DNA of 64,000 bases from Candidatus Heimdallarchaeota archaeon (GTDB lineage: Archaea; Asgardarchaeota; Heimdallarchaeia; JABLTI01): contig JAHLVW010000062.1 in assembly GCA_019058275.1 (NCBI GenBank), positions 186,001 through 250,000 on the forward strand, in the 5' to 3' direction. This document shows positions 45,216-55,566 of this stretch, piece by piece. Numbering within the stretch: the stretch's first letter is position 1; the number at the start of each line of letters is the position of its first letter. The translations under genes were made by a program, and so were the position numbers. The notes beneath the pieces are model-generated. The model saw only the letters and a list, made by a program, of their open reading frames with translations, had not been told where the DNA came from and searched no databases.

Positions 45216-46709
45216 ATGAAAGTTTCTACATTAATATCTGATCTGGAAAAAATCGATACACCATTATTGATTATTGGTGGTATCGAAAAGGCTAAGGATG
45301 ATTCATTAATTATCAAAGATCCTCTTGGTAAAATTATTAAAGATATAATAGATCTTGAGGATTTCAAAGGAGAATCAGGAAAACTAATCTTTGCTTATAC
45401 TCATGGAAAGCTTCCTGCAAAGCGACTTTTATTAATGGGTTTAGGTAAAGAAGAGGATTTGACAGCTGAAAGCATACGAAAAGCTTTTGGCGATGCATCA
45501 AGAAAAGCAAGAGATCTTGGAGTCAAGAAAATTGCAATCAGCTTAGATCACTTTCTAAGGAATAAACTTGATTTGGTAGATGTTACTGAGGCAATCGTTC
45601 AAGGATTAATTATGGGCAGTTTTCAAAATTTAAAGTACAAGACAAAGAAGCTTGATAAATTCAAACATCTAAAAGAACTAACTTTAGTTAGTAAGGATGT
45701 TGATGAGAAGAAACTCAAAAGTGCTGCTAAATCTGGTAAGATTATAGCTAATGCTGTTAATTTCAATAGGGAATTAGCATGGGGACCAGCAAATGACATT
45801 ACTCCTACAAAGCTTGCAGAAGAAGCTGATCGTTTAGCTAAAGAGCATGGTATCATAACAACTATTTTCGATCGAAAGAAATCAGAGGAAATTGGTTTAC
45901 ATAGTTTCATAGCTGTTGCACAAGGAACTGAGGAACCTCCTAAATTCATTATCATGGATTATGGTAGTGATAAAACAGATGTTGATACTATTGCTTTAAT
46001 TGGTAAAGCAATTACCTTTGACACTGGAGGTATAAGCCTAAAACCGGGACAAGATATGCTCAATATGAAAGCTGATATGTCTGGTGGTGCAGTTGTAGTT
46101 GCTGCAATGGAGGCTATTGCTAAACTAAAACCCAATTTGCGTGTTATTGGATTAGTTCCTGCTACAGATAACATGCCTTCAGGTAAAGCCTATCATCCAG
46201 GTGATGTAATCAAAAGTTATTCTGGACAAACTATTGAAGTCATAAGCACAGATGCAGAAGGTCGTATGGTCATTAATGATGCTTTAACATATGCTGCTCG
46301 TACCTATAAACCAAAAGCAATGTTTGATTTTGCTACTTTAACAGGTTCAATGATGATTGCTCTAGGTAGTCATGCAATAGGTTATTTTGCTAATGATGAT
46401 GAATTAGCAGTTATACTTGAGGAAGCATCTAAAACATCTGGTGAAAGAGTATGGCGTATGCCCTTATGGGAAGTTTATGATCAACAACTTAAGAGTGATG
46501 TGGCAGATTTCAAGCACACAGGAGGAAGACCTGGTGGAGCAATTACAGCTGCTAGATTTCTTAGCAAGTTTGTTGAAGAAGTCCCTTGGATTCACATGGA
46601 TATCGCTGGTGTCTCAAGACAGGAAAGTGATAAAGGATATAACCCTAAAGGTGGCAAAGGAGCTGCTGTACGCTTAATAATAGATGTCATCAGAAATTGG
46701 AAACAATAA
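45216..46709 (+). CDS. pepA: Leucyl aminopeptidase, M17 (PepA)
   Basis: A 497-residue M17 leucine aminopeptidase. The dimetal site is in ALIGKAITFDTGGISLKPG, then MLNMKADMSGGA (second ligand set) and the signature STDAEGRMVINDALTYA (NTDAEGR). The N-terminal domain (residues 1-170) is the usual macro-like domain. It removes N-terminal residues from cytosolic peptides and needs Mn or Zn. Intact; the end is marked by a hairpin. Confidence 0.93.
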   Translation: MKVSTLISDLEKIDTPLLIIGGIEKAKDDSLIIKDPLGKIIKDIIDLEDFKGESGKLIFAYTHGKLPAKRLLLMGLGKEEDLTAESIRKAFGDASRKARDLGVKKIAISLDHFLRNKLDLVDVTEAIVQGLIMGSFQNLKYKTKKLDKFKHLKELTLVSKDVDEKKLKSAAKSGKIIANAVNFNRELAWGPANDITPTKLAEEADRLAKEHGIITTIFDRKKSEEIGLHSFIAVAQGTEEPPKFIIMDYGSDKTDVDTIALIGKAITFDTGGISLKPGQDMLNMKADMSGGAVVVAAMEAIAKLKPNLRVIGLVPATDNMPSGKAYHPGDVIKSYSGQTIEVISTDAEGRMVINDALTYAARTYKPKAMFDFATLTGSMMIALGSHAIGYFANDDELAVILEEASKTSGERVWRMPLWEVYDQQLKSDVADFKHTGGRPGGAITAARFLSKFVEEVPWIHMDIAGVSRQESDKGYNPKGGKGAAVRLIIDVIRNWKQ

Positions 46710-46740
46710 GGTGAAAGATATTTTTCACCTTTAATTTTTT
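46710..46740. terminator. Hairpin with T-run after pepA
   Basis: GGTGAAA (46710-46716), loop GATATT, TTTCACC (46723-46729), then TTTAATTTTTT. It lies between pepA (+) and the convergent SBP gene ending at 46742. Confidence 0.7.
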
Positions 46741-46741
46741 A

Positions 46742-48622
46742 TTAATTATATTTTCTAGGTTTCTTTTTGTTAATCAAAACTAATATTACAGCTGCAAAAA
46801 TTATCGCTATAGAATAGAGATTAATACTTAATTGAGTTGTAAAACCAGGGATATCAAAACCAGCTATTTCCATAAAAGTTTTAGCTCTTTTTAGGTTATA
46901 ATCATAGACAATGATATCGGGATTACACCAAATACCTAAAGCAGGATAAATTGGTGTATTATATATATAATAATCTCCATCATGTATAACCTGATTAATT
47001 TCTTCACGATTAATAGCATGACAAATTGCTTTTCTGATAGCCAATCCTTTTGTTAGTAATGGATCACGAGGAGCAGGATCACGATCCCCTAAAATTCCTC
47101 TCTCATTTCGAATATTAAAAGCTACAAAGCTAAACGAATATGTAAACTTTTTATGCACGTCAAAATTCCTGTCCTCTTGAAATTCTATTCTCTTTTCTCT
47201 ATTCCAACCTATTCCTTCAACATCTACCTTCCCAGCTTCAAATTCCAACAAAGATTTTTGTAAATCTGGTATAATTCTAATTCGTAATTGTGTTAATCCT
47301 CTTGAAAAATTTCCAAAACGTCGTTCCCAATCAAGATCTGGATTATTTGTTTTATCAGGATCTAACCACCAGCAATCAGGTCTAATAGTTAGTACAGTTT
47401 CAACACCTTGCACATAATTTCCTATTTCAAATAAGCCTGTTCCATATCCACTCTGTGAGTACTCATTCCATGATGCATGTGTAGTATTTGGAGTGATGTT
47501 ATCATCTAATTGTGTTTGATTTAGAAAATGCTCTGGAAGAATATACTCTGATATCCTGTGCAGATATGGTGCAAATGGTTCGTTTTCTGGAGTATTTGGA
47601 TTGCCATCAATAAAAATATCCAGAGTATATTCATCAACTATAACCATATCTTCTATCCATTCATATAGGTCCTGATTATTTGCTACCTCTTTCCAACAAT
47701 ACAATGTAAAGAAAACATCTCTAGCATCTAGATATTCATTTGTAAAACCCCAATCAGGTATATCTGCCCATTTTATACCTTCACGTATCTCAATACGAAT
47801 ATGTGTATCGTTTATATGTGTGAAGCTTTTTGCTAAGTGAGGCCAAACTGTTTGATCTGTATCAAACCAAATCAAAGGATCCAATGTAGCACTGGATACT
47901 AAATTTGATGAACTATCATTTTGAAACAAAGGTGAAAGTTCAGACCATTCAGCATCAGTTATGACTATTTCACTAGTGTTTTTTTGTCCTAGATGTTTAT
48001 CTGACCAAAACATCTTCCCCCAAGATTGAAGGATACCATCTGAATAATTGTAACCTTTAAGTTGTGACCAAGAAACAATAAAATAAGAAGGTGTAAACAT
48101 TGGAAGAAGTGGTAAAATATTATCCATAAGATGTTCTTGCCAATCATAATAATGTTGTATTCTCTCATCCGAATTAGGTGGCATAATGGTTCTTCCTTCT
48201 TTCAGATACCATTCATTTTTCCCAGTTCCTAGTTCATCATTCCAATCCATGGAAGTATCATAACCAAAAAGATTAAGTGAACCGTTTTCATCATAAACAC
48301 CAGTAAAATCTGGATTACCACCACCACCAGTAAGTCCAATGAAAGTAATATCAAAATTAAAGCCCATTAACATCTCATAAACAAATGTTGACCAATCAAC
48401 ATTTCTAATATTCAAATTAATTCCTATTCGATTTAATTGTTGATTTAACATATTGAAATAATCAGGTTTAACTCCTCCTCCGTGTTCTAAAGCTTCTAAA
48501 GTAAAGAATGGTGAAATAGAATTCGTCTTAATTGGTTCAACAAGAACTAATGTAGTTGATATAATGATTATAATATTTATACAGAGAGAAAACCTTCTCT
48601 TATTTCCCCTCAAAATACTCAC
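46742..48622 (-). CDS. Full-length membrane-anchored SBP family 5-like protein
   Basis: A 626-residue intact reference for the SBP family in this window. A signal segment (INIIIIISTTLVLVEPI) is followed by the N-terminal lobe (NMLNQQLNRIGINLNI, GYDTSMDWNDELGTGKNEWY, YYDWQEHLMDNILPLLP), the middle lobe (SATLDPLIWFDTDQTVWPHL, KWADIPDWGFTNEYLDARDV, HASWNEYSQSGYGTGLFEIG) and the last part (FEAGKVDVEGIGWNREK, KGLAIRKAICHAINREEINQ). It ends in a single helix (YSIAIIFAAVILVLINKK). Solute-binding proteins of this type bind peptides or oligosaccharides for ABC import, but no permease or ATPase of the Dpp/Opp type is in this window. Confidence 0.82.
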   Translation of the reverse strand: MSILRGNKRRFSLCINIIIIISTTLVLVEPIKTNSISPFFTLEALEHGGGVKPDYFNMLNQQLNRIGINLNIRNVDWSTFVYEMLMGFNFDITFIGLTGGGGNPDFTGVYDENGSLNLFGYDTSMDWNDELGTGKNEWYLKEGRTIMPPNSDERIQHYYDWQEHLMDNILPLLPMFTPSYFIVSWSQLKGYNYSDGILQSWGKMFWSDKHLGQKNTSEIVITDAEWSELSPLFQNDSSSNLVSSATLDPLIWFDTDQTVWPHLAKSFTHINDTHIRIEIREGIKWADIPDWGFTNEYLDARDVFFTLYCWKEVANNQDLYEWIEDMVIVDEYTLDIFIDGNPNTPENEPFAPYLHRISEYILPEHFLNQTQLDDNITPNTTHASWNEYSQSGYGTGLFEIGNYVQGVETVLTIRPDCWWLDPDKTNNPDLDWERRFGNFSRGLTQLRIRIIPDLQKSLLEFEAGKVDVEGIGWNREKRIEFQEDRNFDVHKKFTYSFSFVAFNIRNERGILGDRDPAPRDPLLTKGLAIRKAICHAINREEINQVIHDGDYYIYNTPIYPALGIWCNPDIIVYDYNLKRAKTFMEIAGFDIPGFTTQLSINLYSIAIIFAAVILVLINKKKPRKYN

Positions 48623-48733
48623 ACAATACTTACTGTCAAACTTATTATAAATACTTTTTAGTATAACAAAGTGTTTGATTCTTTCTTAGTATAAAAAAGG
48701 GATTTGACTAGTAGCAGTCACACCTATGCTTTA

Positions 48734-50596
48734 TCATGGACTAGGTTTTTTCTTGAAAAGGATAATAACAACAGCTACAGCAAGAATTAATGTTAAAGGA
48801 TAAAGATTGCCATTAATAGATGGAGTAAAATTAGGTATGTCAAAGCCAGCTATTTCCATAAACATTTTAGTTTTCGTTAAGTCATAATCATAGACTATGA
48901 TATCAGGATTGCACCAAATACCCAATTTGAATAAATTGGTGTATTATATATATGGTATTCTCCACTATGCATAATTTTGTTAATTTCTTCGCGATTAATT
49001 GCATGACACATTGCTTTTCTTATTGCTAATCCTTTTGTTAATAATGGATTGCTTGGAGCAGGTTCTCTATTCCCTAAAATACCTCTTTCTTCTCGAATAT
49101 TGAATATTACAAAACTAAATGTATAATGAATATTCTTCTGAATGCTATAGGTTGGATTTTGTTCTAAATCTAATCTCTTTTTTCTATTCCAAAAAATATC
49201 TACGATATCTACATTCCCAGCTTCAAATTCCAAAATAGAAGTCTGTAAATCAGGAATGATTTTAATTCTTAATTGTGACAACCTGCCTGAAAAATCACCA
49301 AAACGTCGTTCCCAATCAAGTGTAGGATCCTTAGTAATTGTAGCATTAAGTCTCCAACAATCAGGTCTTACAGTAAGAATTGTTTCAACACCTTCAATAT
49401 AGCTACTGATATTAAACAATCCTGTACCATAACAATTTTGCGAATATTCATTCCATGCTGGATGTGTGATATCTGGTGTTATGTTATCCACTAGTTGTGA
49501 TTGATTTAAAAAGTGTTCAGGAAACATTCTAATTGCAATTCTTGGAAGATACTTTGCAAATGGTTCATTTTCGGGAGTTAGAGGGTCTTCATCGATATAG
49601 AAGTCTATAGTATGATCATCAATTATAACCATCTCATCTATCCATTCATATAAATGTTGATCATTAGAGACTTCTTGCCAAAAATAAAATGTGAAGTAAA
49701 CATCTTTGGCATCTAGATATTCGTTAGTAAAACTCCAACTAGGTATATCTGCCCATTTTATTCCTTCACGTATCTCAATACGAACATGAATGTCATTTAT
49801 ATGAGTGAAGCTTTTTGCTAAGTGAGGTCAAACTGAAAGATCTGAATCATACCAAATTAGAGGATCCATTATAGCACTGGATATTAAACTTGTTGAACTA
49901 TCATCTTGAAAGAAAGGTGAAAGCTCAGACCATTCAGCTTCTGTTATGACTATTTCTCTTGTGCTTTTTTGTCTTGGATGTTTATTTTCCCATAACATTT
50001 TTCCCAATATTGTAAAAGACCATCAGTGTAATTATAACCTTCTAATTCTGACCATGTTGCTACATATCCATAAGATGTAAATGTTGGAAAAATTGGTAGA
50101 ATATTATCCATGAGATGTTCTTGCCAATCATAGTAATGTTGTATTCTTTCTTCTGAATTTGGTGGCATAATTAGTAAGCCTTGATCCATATACCACTCAT
50201 TCTTACCAGTTCCCAATTCATCGTCCCAATCCATGGAGGTGTCATATCCAAACACATTCATTGAACCGTTTTCATTATAAACACCAGTAAAATCAGGATC
50301 ACCTCCACAACCTGTTAACCCAATATATGTTATGTCAAAGTCTCGGTATGCGATCAATTCACCAACAAATTCTGGCCAATCAGCATACCTAACATTTAAA
50401 TCAATACCAATCTGACTCAATTGTTGATCTATCAAATGGAAATAATCGTATCTTGTAGGTCCACCACTTGCTATAGCATATAAAGTAAAAATGGGGTTAT
50501 AGAATCTCCTTTTGTTGGTTCATTAAAAACTAAAGGTGATGATTTTATAAGAACTGCAAAAATTAAAACGTAAATCCTCCTCATTTTGCCCCTCAT
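48734..50596 (-). pseudogene. SBP family 5-like protein, broken copy 1
   Basis: Close paralogue of the gene at 46742. ATG 50596 opens a signal peptide, a frameshift lies near 50495 (P-I-F-T-L-Y-A-I), and the N-terminal lobe reads from 50435 (MIDQQLSQIGIDLNV, GYDTSMDWDDELGTGKNEWY). A frameshift near 50010 follows (GKML region), then an in-frame TGA at 49828-49830 in SDLSV*PHLAKSF, where the intact paralogue has Trp (TVWPHLAKSF). A final shift near 48925 leads to the anchor (LYPLTLILAVAVVIILFKK). At least three frameshifts and one nonsense codon. Confidence 0.75.
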
Positions 50597-50690
50597 TATA
50601 ACCACTCACAGTAATTAACATTGATTCAAAAAAATAAAAATTTTTCTGTAAAATAAGAGTTTCATTTATCAATCAGAGGATAAAAAATTG

Positions 50691-50712
50691 GTGTGATTAG
50701 TAATTATCACAC
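50691..50712 (-). terminator. 7-bp hairpin at the end of broken SBP copy 2
   Basis: GTGTGAT (50691-50697) pairs with ATCACAC (50706-50712). On the minus strand a T-rich run follows (complement of TAAAAAATT, 50681-50689). Confidence 0.5.
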
Positions 50713-50714
50713 TG

Positions 50715-52568
50715 TTAATTTTTCTTTTTAGTGAATTTAGATTTTCTTATGAAGAAGAAAATCACAACAACTATTGAAAAAATAACTGTTAATGAGTAAA
50801 TATTAGTACCAGCTGGAATGGTAAAATCTGGGATATCATAACCTGCAATTTCCATGTAAGTTTTAGCTTTGGTTAAATCATAGTTGTATTTAATGATATC
50901 TGGTTTGCACCATGTGCTTAATGTTGGATGAATCAGCCAATGGTTAATATAAGCATCTCCTCCATAGAAAATTCTGTTTAATTCATTGCGATTTATCGTA
51001 TAGCATATTGCTTTTCTTACAGCTAATCCCTTGGTTATATCAGAATCACCTGGTGCTGGTTCAAAATTATCTAGAATTTCATTATCTTGTAAGTTAAACA
51101 CAATAAATTCAAATGCATTACCCAATTTATTTTGTATAGTAAATGAATTACTTTCTTGATATTTTTGTCTTTTAAAATAATTACTAGAAATGGATATTAG
51201 ATCTATGTTTCCATCTTCAAAAGCTTTTGTTTCTACATTTTCATCTTCAATAATTCTAATTCGAAGTTGGTCTAATCCACCTGAGAAATCACCAAATCGT
51301 TCTACCCAATTAAGTTCTTCATCATTTGTTATATCTGAATCCAACCACCAACTATCTGGCCTAACAGCTAGAACTGTTTCTATATTTGGAGTGAATGAAT
51401 CTATTTCAAATAATCCTGTTCCAAAACAATGTGTAGCAAATGTATTCCATGAGGGATGAAAAATATCTGGTGTAACACCATCTTCCAATTGTGTTTGGTT
51501 TAAGTAGTGTTCAGGAAGTATGGGTAAGTCAAGGTATTGTATTAATGGAGCATAACCTTCCTCGTAATATTCATCTACGTATATTCTCATTGTTATATCA
51601 TCAACAATTTCTGTATCACCTAACCAGCGATAAGGATATAAATCACAGGAAACTCTTCTTAAGACATAAAAGGTGAAATAGCCATCTCTAATATCAAAAT
51701 AATGGTCAACAAACAATCCATCAGGATCTGTTGCCCATTTAATCCCTTCTCTTACTTCAATTTCTACTGTTGTGTCATTAATATATTCAATTCTTTTAGC
51801 AAGATGATTCTCTGCATTCTTGTTGCCATCAAATGTTACAAGTGAATCCATACATAAGGAACTAATAAACATCGATGAGCTATCATCTTGATATAATGGA
51901 TTAAGGTCTGACTAAGCATTATCAGCTATTACTATCTCATTTATGCTTGACTGTCCTGTATGTGAGCCATCCCAAGACATTTTACCCTAAGACCGATGAA
52001 TATCTTCTATATAATTATATCCTTGTAAATTTGACCAATGCGCTTTATAATTATAAGGAATAAAAGTAGGTAGCATTGGACATAGATTATCCATTAAATG
52101 TTGTTCCCAATTCCAATAATGTTGTATTCGTTCTTCGGAATTGTCCGGTAAGATTTTAGAACCCTCAGATAGGTACCACTCATTTAAACCAGTTTTAATA
52201 TCATCATTCCAATCCATACTAGTATTAAAAGCAGAAGACGTTCAATGAACCATTTTCACTATAAATACCTCTATAATCATTAGGATCAATGTCACTACCC
52301 GAAATACCAACATAGGTCATATCATAACTATGATGTTTAATAAGCTCAAAAACCATCGTTGACCAGCTAACTATATTTATGTCTAAATCAATACCAATTA
52401 GGTTTAGTTGTTGATCAATTATATTGAAATAATCAGCTCTTTCACCTTCATTTATTATTACTTTTAGAGTAAAGAATGGAGATGAGGTATCTCCTCTAAT
52501 GGGGTATATTGTGTAAAAGCTGATGAAATAAATAAGACTATGATTAAGCAATTTATGACCCTATACAT
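50715..52568 (-). pseudogene. SBP family 5-like protein, broken copy 2
   Basis: Another relative of the 46742 gene. ATG 52568 starts a signal peptide, shifted near 52500, then YFNIIDQQLNLIGIDLDI. A second shift near 52225 restores NTSMDWNDDIKTGLNEWY. Two in-frame TAG codons (51987-51989 in HRS*GKMSW, and 51912-51914 in DNA*SDLNPLY) fall where the paralogues have Trp (QSWGKM; PWSDLNLLF). From 51872 the remaining part is clean: middle lobe, SDITKGLAVRKAICYTINRNEL, and C-terminal anchor (YSLTVIFSIVVVIFFFIRK). It was probably expressed once and has since decayed. Confidence 0.75.
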
Positions 52569-52679
52569 TTTACCTCTCAAGAAAATTCACCAAATAATAT
52601 AGATTCTTTTATAATAAATAATTTCTTATAAATATTAACATAATAAATTTGAAATAAAAAACAAAAGGGTAGTATTTAC

Positions 52680-53639
52680 CTACCACTCAGAATTATTTGT
52701 AACTAAATTTGCTTTTTTCTCTGCAACACTGATGGTGGCAATTGTACCTGAATTAAATTCAAGAAAATCAGACTGAATTCCATCATTAAAAATTACACCA
52801 TTTTCTGACATATGTGATTCGATGGTTAAGTCAATATCTGAATAAATGGTATCAAAGATAATACTAGCAGAAGATATTTTGCTAACAAAAGGTTCTCTAA
52901 CAGAGAAATAAATGTAATTAGCATCCCATGGAAATCGATATTCATCCTCTGTAGCTTGATCAATTTGTACACTATATTTTCTGAATTTATAAACTATACC
53001 AATTGCACCTGTAATTACTGAGCGAAACCAAGCAGTAGATCCAGCTCCTGTTGAAACGATAATTCCACTGGAGCTTTGACGTTCAGTAAAATTGTTAAAA
53101 GTTATTGTGTATCTTGCAGAACCATGTGATTTGTGACCAATAAATAAGTCATTTACTCCATATAATTGCTGTCCATTGTTTAATTTAGCAACAGCCATTG
53201 TCACTTTAATTGAATTAAATTCTCCATCAGCTACCTTTTGTAGTATTTTGGGAAATTGTTCAACAGAAAATGGAATCATTATTCCATCAAATCTTTTTGG
53301 ATCAGGATTTACAGCGATAATTAGTTGATTCTCGAGATACTTTGCAGTGTTAATAACTAATCTGTCTTGTCCTATACATACAATAAGATTATTTGGACCA
53401 AAGAGGAAATTAGGTAGAAAGGATTTCTCAATGATTTGAAATTTATACTCCAGAGGTATTGATTTCTTAAGTTTCTCAAGCGACAAATAGTATTGCTTAT
53501 GAGCATCTTCATATTCTTCAAAGGATCCGCCCATATGCTCTATGTAAAATTTTGCTTGTGATTTTGTATTAAATCGTTCAATTAATCCTTCTAACCACGT
53601 TTTCATGGTTACAACGACAATCTTATCAATCTTAGTCAT
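52680..53639 (-). CDS. NAD kinase-like protein with a degenerate catalytic motif
   Basis: A 319-residue protein with the fold of NAD/diacylglycerol kinases. The NAD-kinase region GIIVSTGAGSTAWFRSVITG is clear. The first motif, normally GGDGT, reads CIGQDRLVINTAKYL, keeping an Asp but losing the glycines; then AVNPDPKRFDG follows. The family phosphorylates NAD+ to NADP+ with ATP, but the altered motif makes catalysis uncertain, and a regulatory or altered-substrate role is possible. It lies 14 bases after the SPFH gene on the same strand, so they are one operon. Confidence 0.6.
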   Translation of the reverse strand: MTKIDKIVVVTMKTWLEGLIERFNTKSQAKFYIEHMGGSFEEYEDAHKQYYLSLEKLKKSIPLEYKFQIIEKSFLPNFLFGPNNLIVCIGQDRLVINTAKYLENQLIIAVNPDPKRFDGIMIPFSVEQFPKILQKVADGEFNSIKVTMAVAKLNNGQQLYGVNDLFIGHKSHGSARYTITFNNFTERQSSSGIIVSTGAGSTAWFRSVITGAIGIVYKFRKYSVQIDQATEDEYRFPWDANYIYFSVREPFVSKISSASIIFDTIYSDIDLTIESHMSENGVIFNDGIQSDFLEFNSGTIATISVAEKKANLVTNNSEW

Positions 53640-53653
53640 CTCGATGACCTGTG

Positions 53654-54517
53654 TTACTTTTTAGTTCCCTTTAATATCGAGGCCAAGATTTCTGGAGTAA
53701 TAGTAAGTGTATCTATTTTATCTGCATTTTCACCTATTTCTTTGAGTGCCAAAGCTAATAATGTATCTGGTACTAATTTCTTGTATGCTGCTAATTCGGT
53801 TTCATTTGCTTTTGCTCGGAATTCTGCTTCTTTGAAGATGTTTTCACCTTCAAGAGCTACAAATTGTTTTCTCTTCTTTTCTAGAGCTATTTGGGAATTT
53901 AATTCATTTTCTTTTATTTTACTCTCTTGTTCAACTGCTGCTGCTCTTCGCTCAAATATAGCTTTGTCAGCTTTCATTTGTAAATTCTCACGATATTCAG
54001 CTTCTAAAGCTCTCGCAAGTTCAGGTGTTGGACGAATTGAAAGAAAAGTTACAGATAGAATATCTATGCCCATTTCTTTTATTATATTGCTACCTTCAAC
54101 AGATTCCATTATTTTACTGGCAAGCATTTCAGAAGAAACAAGTGCTTGTTCAAGCTCCATCTTCTCTATTTCACTTCTTGTTCTGACTTGAAAGACATTT
54201 TTAATTCTCATTTCAAGCTTCTCTGGATCTTCTGTCAGATATTGTTTTGATCTAGGATGAATCTGGAAATCAAGAATTGTTGCCATTCTTTTTGGGTCTT
54301 TAATTTTATACATAAAATGACCTTGTAGAGTAATTGCTTGGTTGTTCTTAGTTATCTCATTGAATACAAAATTAGAGTCAATAGTCATAGCAGGAATAGT
54401 TGCTATACTTGTATTGATTCTCCAATAGAAAAAGCTTAAACCATGACCTGATCGTCTTCTTTTTCCATTAACGAACTTGATAATAAATTTTGATGGATCA
54501 TCTTTAAAATAAGCCAA
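53654..54517 (-). CDS. SPFH/band 7 domain protein
   Basis: A 287-residue SPFH (stomatin/prohibitin/flotillin) protein. The SPFH core covers about residues 20-190 (ATIPAMTIDSNFVFNEITKN, then VRTRSEIEKMELEQAL and ILSVTFLSIRPTPELARALE). An Ala/Glu/Lys-rich coiled coil follows (about 190-255), and the tail ends in EILASILKGTKK. No N-terminal hydrophobic helix is seen, so membrane attachment, if any, is by another route. Homologues form large oligomeric membrane scaffolds. It is upstream of the NAD-kinase-like gene in one operon. Confidence 0.75.
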   Translation of the reverse strand: MAYFKDDPSKFIIKFVNGKRRRSGHGLSFFYWRINTSIATIPAMTIDSNFVFNEITKNNQAITLQGHFMYKIKDPKRMATILDFQIHPRSKQYLTEDPEKLEMRIKNVFQVRTRSEIEKMELEQALVSSEMLASKIMESVEGSNIIKEMGIDILSVTFLSIRPTPELARALEAEYRENLQMKADKAIFERRAAAVEQESKIKENELNSQIALEKKRKQFVALEGENIFKEAEFRAKANETELAAYKKLVPDTLLALALKEIGENADKIDTLTITPEILASILKGTKK

Positions 54518-54834
54518 TTTAATTCAGCGATGATAAAGCTATTTTTTGAATAAATATTGATTTTCATACTTTTCTTTTAACTTTTCACATGATAACTTAT
54601 ACTAATTCATCAATTTGCTTTTTATCAAGCAATTATTTCTTTTAGCTGTTTTTTTTTGTCGGATTTTGCTACCAACTATAGATATTTATATGATTGCAAG
54701 AGAGAGGATTTTAGACTATTTTATACTGAGGGAATAGTTGTATTTGGAAGACGCAAATATTCCCAATTCAAGATAAAAAAGGTTGAGATTAAGGTAGGAA
54801 TTATTATAGCACAATTTATAGGGTAGTGTGATTT
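54518..54834. other. Intergenic region, 317 bases, divergent promoters
   Basis: Separates the SPFH operon (minus) from the GTPase gene (plus). No ORF. It is AT-rich with T-runs (54648-54657) and candidate TATA boxes such as TATTTATATG (54683-54692) and TTTATAGGG near 54820. Shows nothing else clear. Confidence 0.5.
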
Positions 54835-55566
54835 ATGACACAAAACACCAGTAGTATATCAAGATTAATTCGTTTTACAGAGGACAAAATTGTTTGCACT
54901 GGTGGTGTTGTTTTCATAGGAGACGGAAACACAGGTAAAACTCACACAGCTTTTAGTATTACTAATTATCAAGGAAAAGCCTTTTACAACCTTGATGATG
55001 ACACTTTAAAGAAATCCGTTAATCTTGAATGGGATTATTTTATCTTTCAATCAAACATTGAAGAGTATTTAATCAGAACCAGCTCACAAATATTTATTAT
55101 GCCTGGACAAAAAGGTAGAGCCAAACCTGGTGAAGGTTTAGCTTTTGAAGATGCAGCTGACCTTTATTTTCATGTAGCTCCAATAAAAATAGTTGTTGTA
55201 TTAATTTTAACTTATGATCTTTCTGACATCAAGACATTTCAAGAATTAGAATATTGGTTAGATAGAGCAATTGAAAGAGATATGATTCAAACTCATACTA
55301 GCATAATAATTCTAGGAACACATTTAGATGAATCTGATAATATTATGGTTTCAGATGACTATATTGATGATGCTAAAGACTTTGTTAAATCACTTATTTT
55401 TGCTAGAATAGGAATGGTTCTAGATTCAAATAAAATTCATTCTGTGAAAGTTTCCAATATTACTGGAGAAGGTATTGCAGATTTAAAGGACGCTATAAAC
55501 ATATCATTTCTAACTGCTTTCAACTTGTTTGGTTTCGTTAGTAATAAGAAAGAGATTTCATTTTAG
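54835..55566 (+). CDS. Ras-like small GTPase
   Basis: A 243-residue GTPase. P-loop GDGNTGKT; the switch II region holds MPGQKG (as DxxG/Q-like), G4 is GTHLDE (normally NKxD) and a G5-like VSNITG follows, with an extra C-terminal ~40 residues. No lipidation motif at the end. The G4 change (T-H-L-D) may weaken guanine specificity. Upstream has a TATA region. It is the first gene of the plus-strand block with the receptor-like 1440-residue protein and a Rag-type GTPase. Confidence 0.7.
   Translation: MTQNTSSISRLIRFTEDKIVCTGGVVFIGDGNTGKTHTAFSITNYQGKAFYNLDDDTLKKSVNLEWDYFIFQSNIEEYLIRTSSQIFIMPGQKGRAKPGEGLAFEDAADLYFHVAPIKIVVVLILTYDLSDIKTFQELEYWLDRAIERDMIQTHTSIIILGTHLDESDNIMVSDDYIDDAKDFVKSLIFARIGMVLDSNKIHSVKVSNITGEGIADLKDAINISFLTAFNLFGFVSNKKEISF

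Noticed and set aside
48705..48720. Terminator hairpin after broken SBP copy 1
   Set aside because: TGACT/AGTCA is only 5 bp; the T-run on the minus strand is suggestive but too weak to list.
52666..52684. Terminator hairpin at the end of the NAD-kinase-like gene
   Set aside because: The GGTAG/CTACC stem is only 5 bp with no good T-run on the minus strand.
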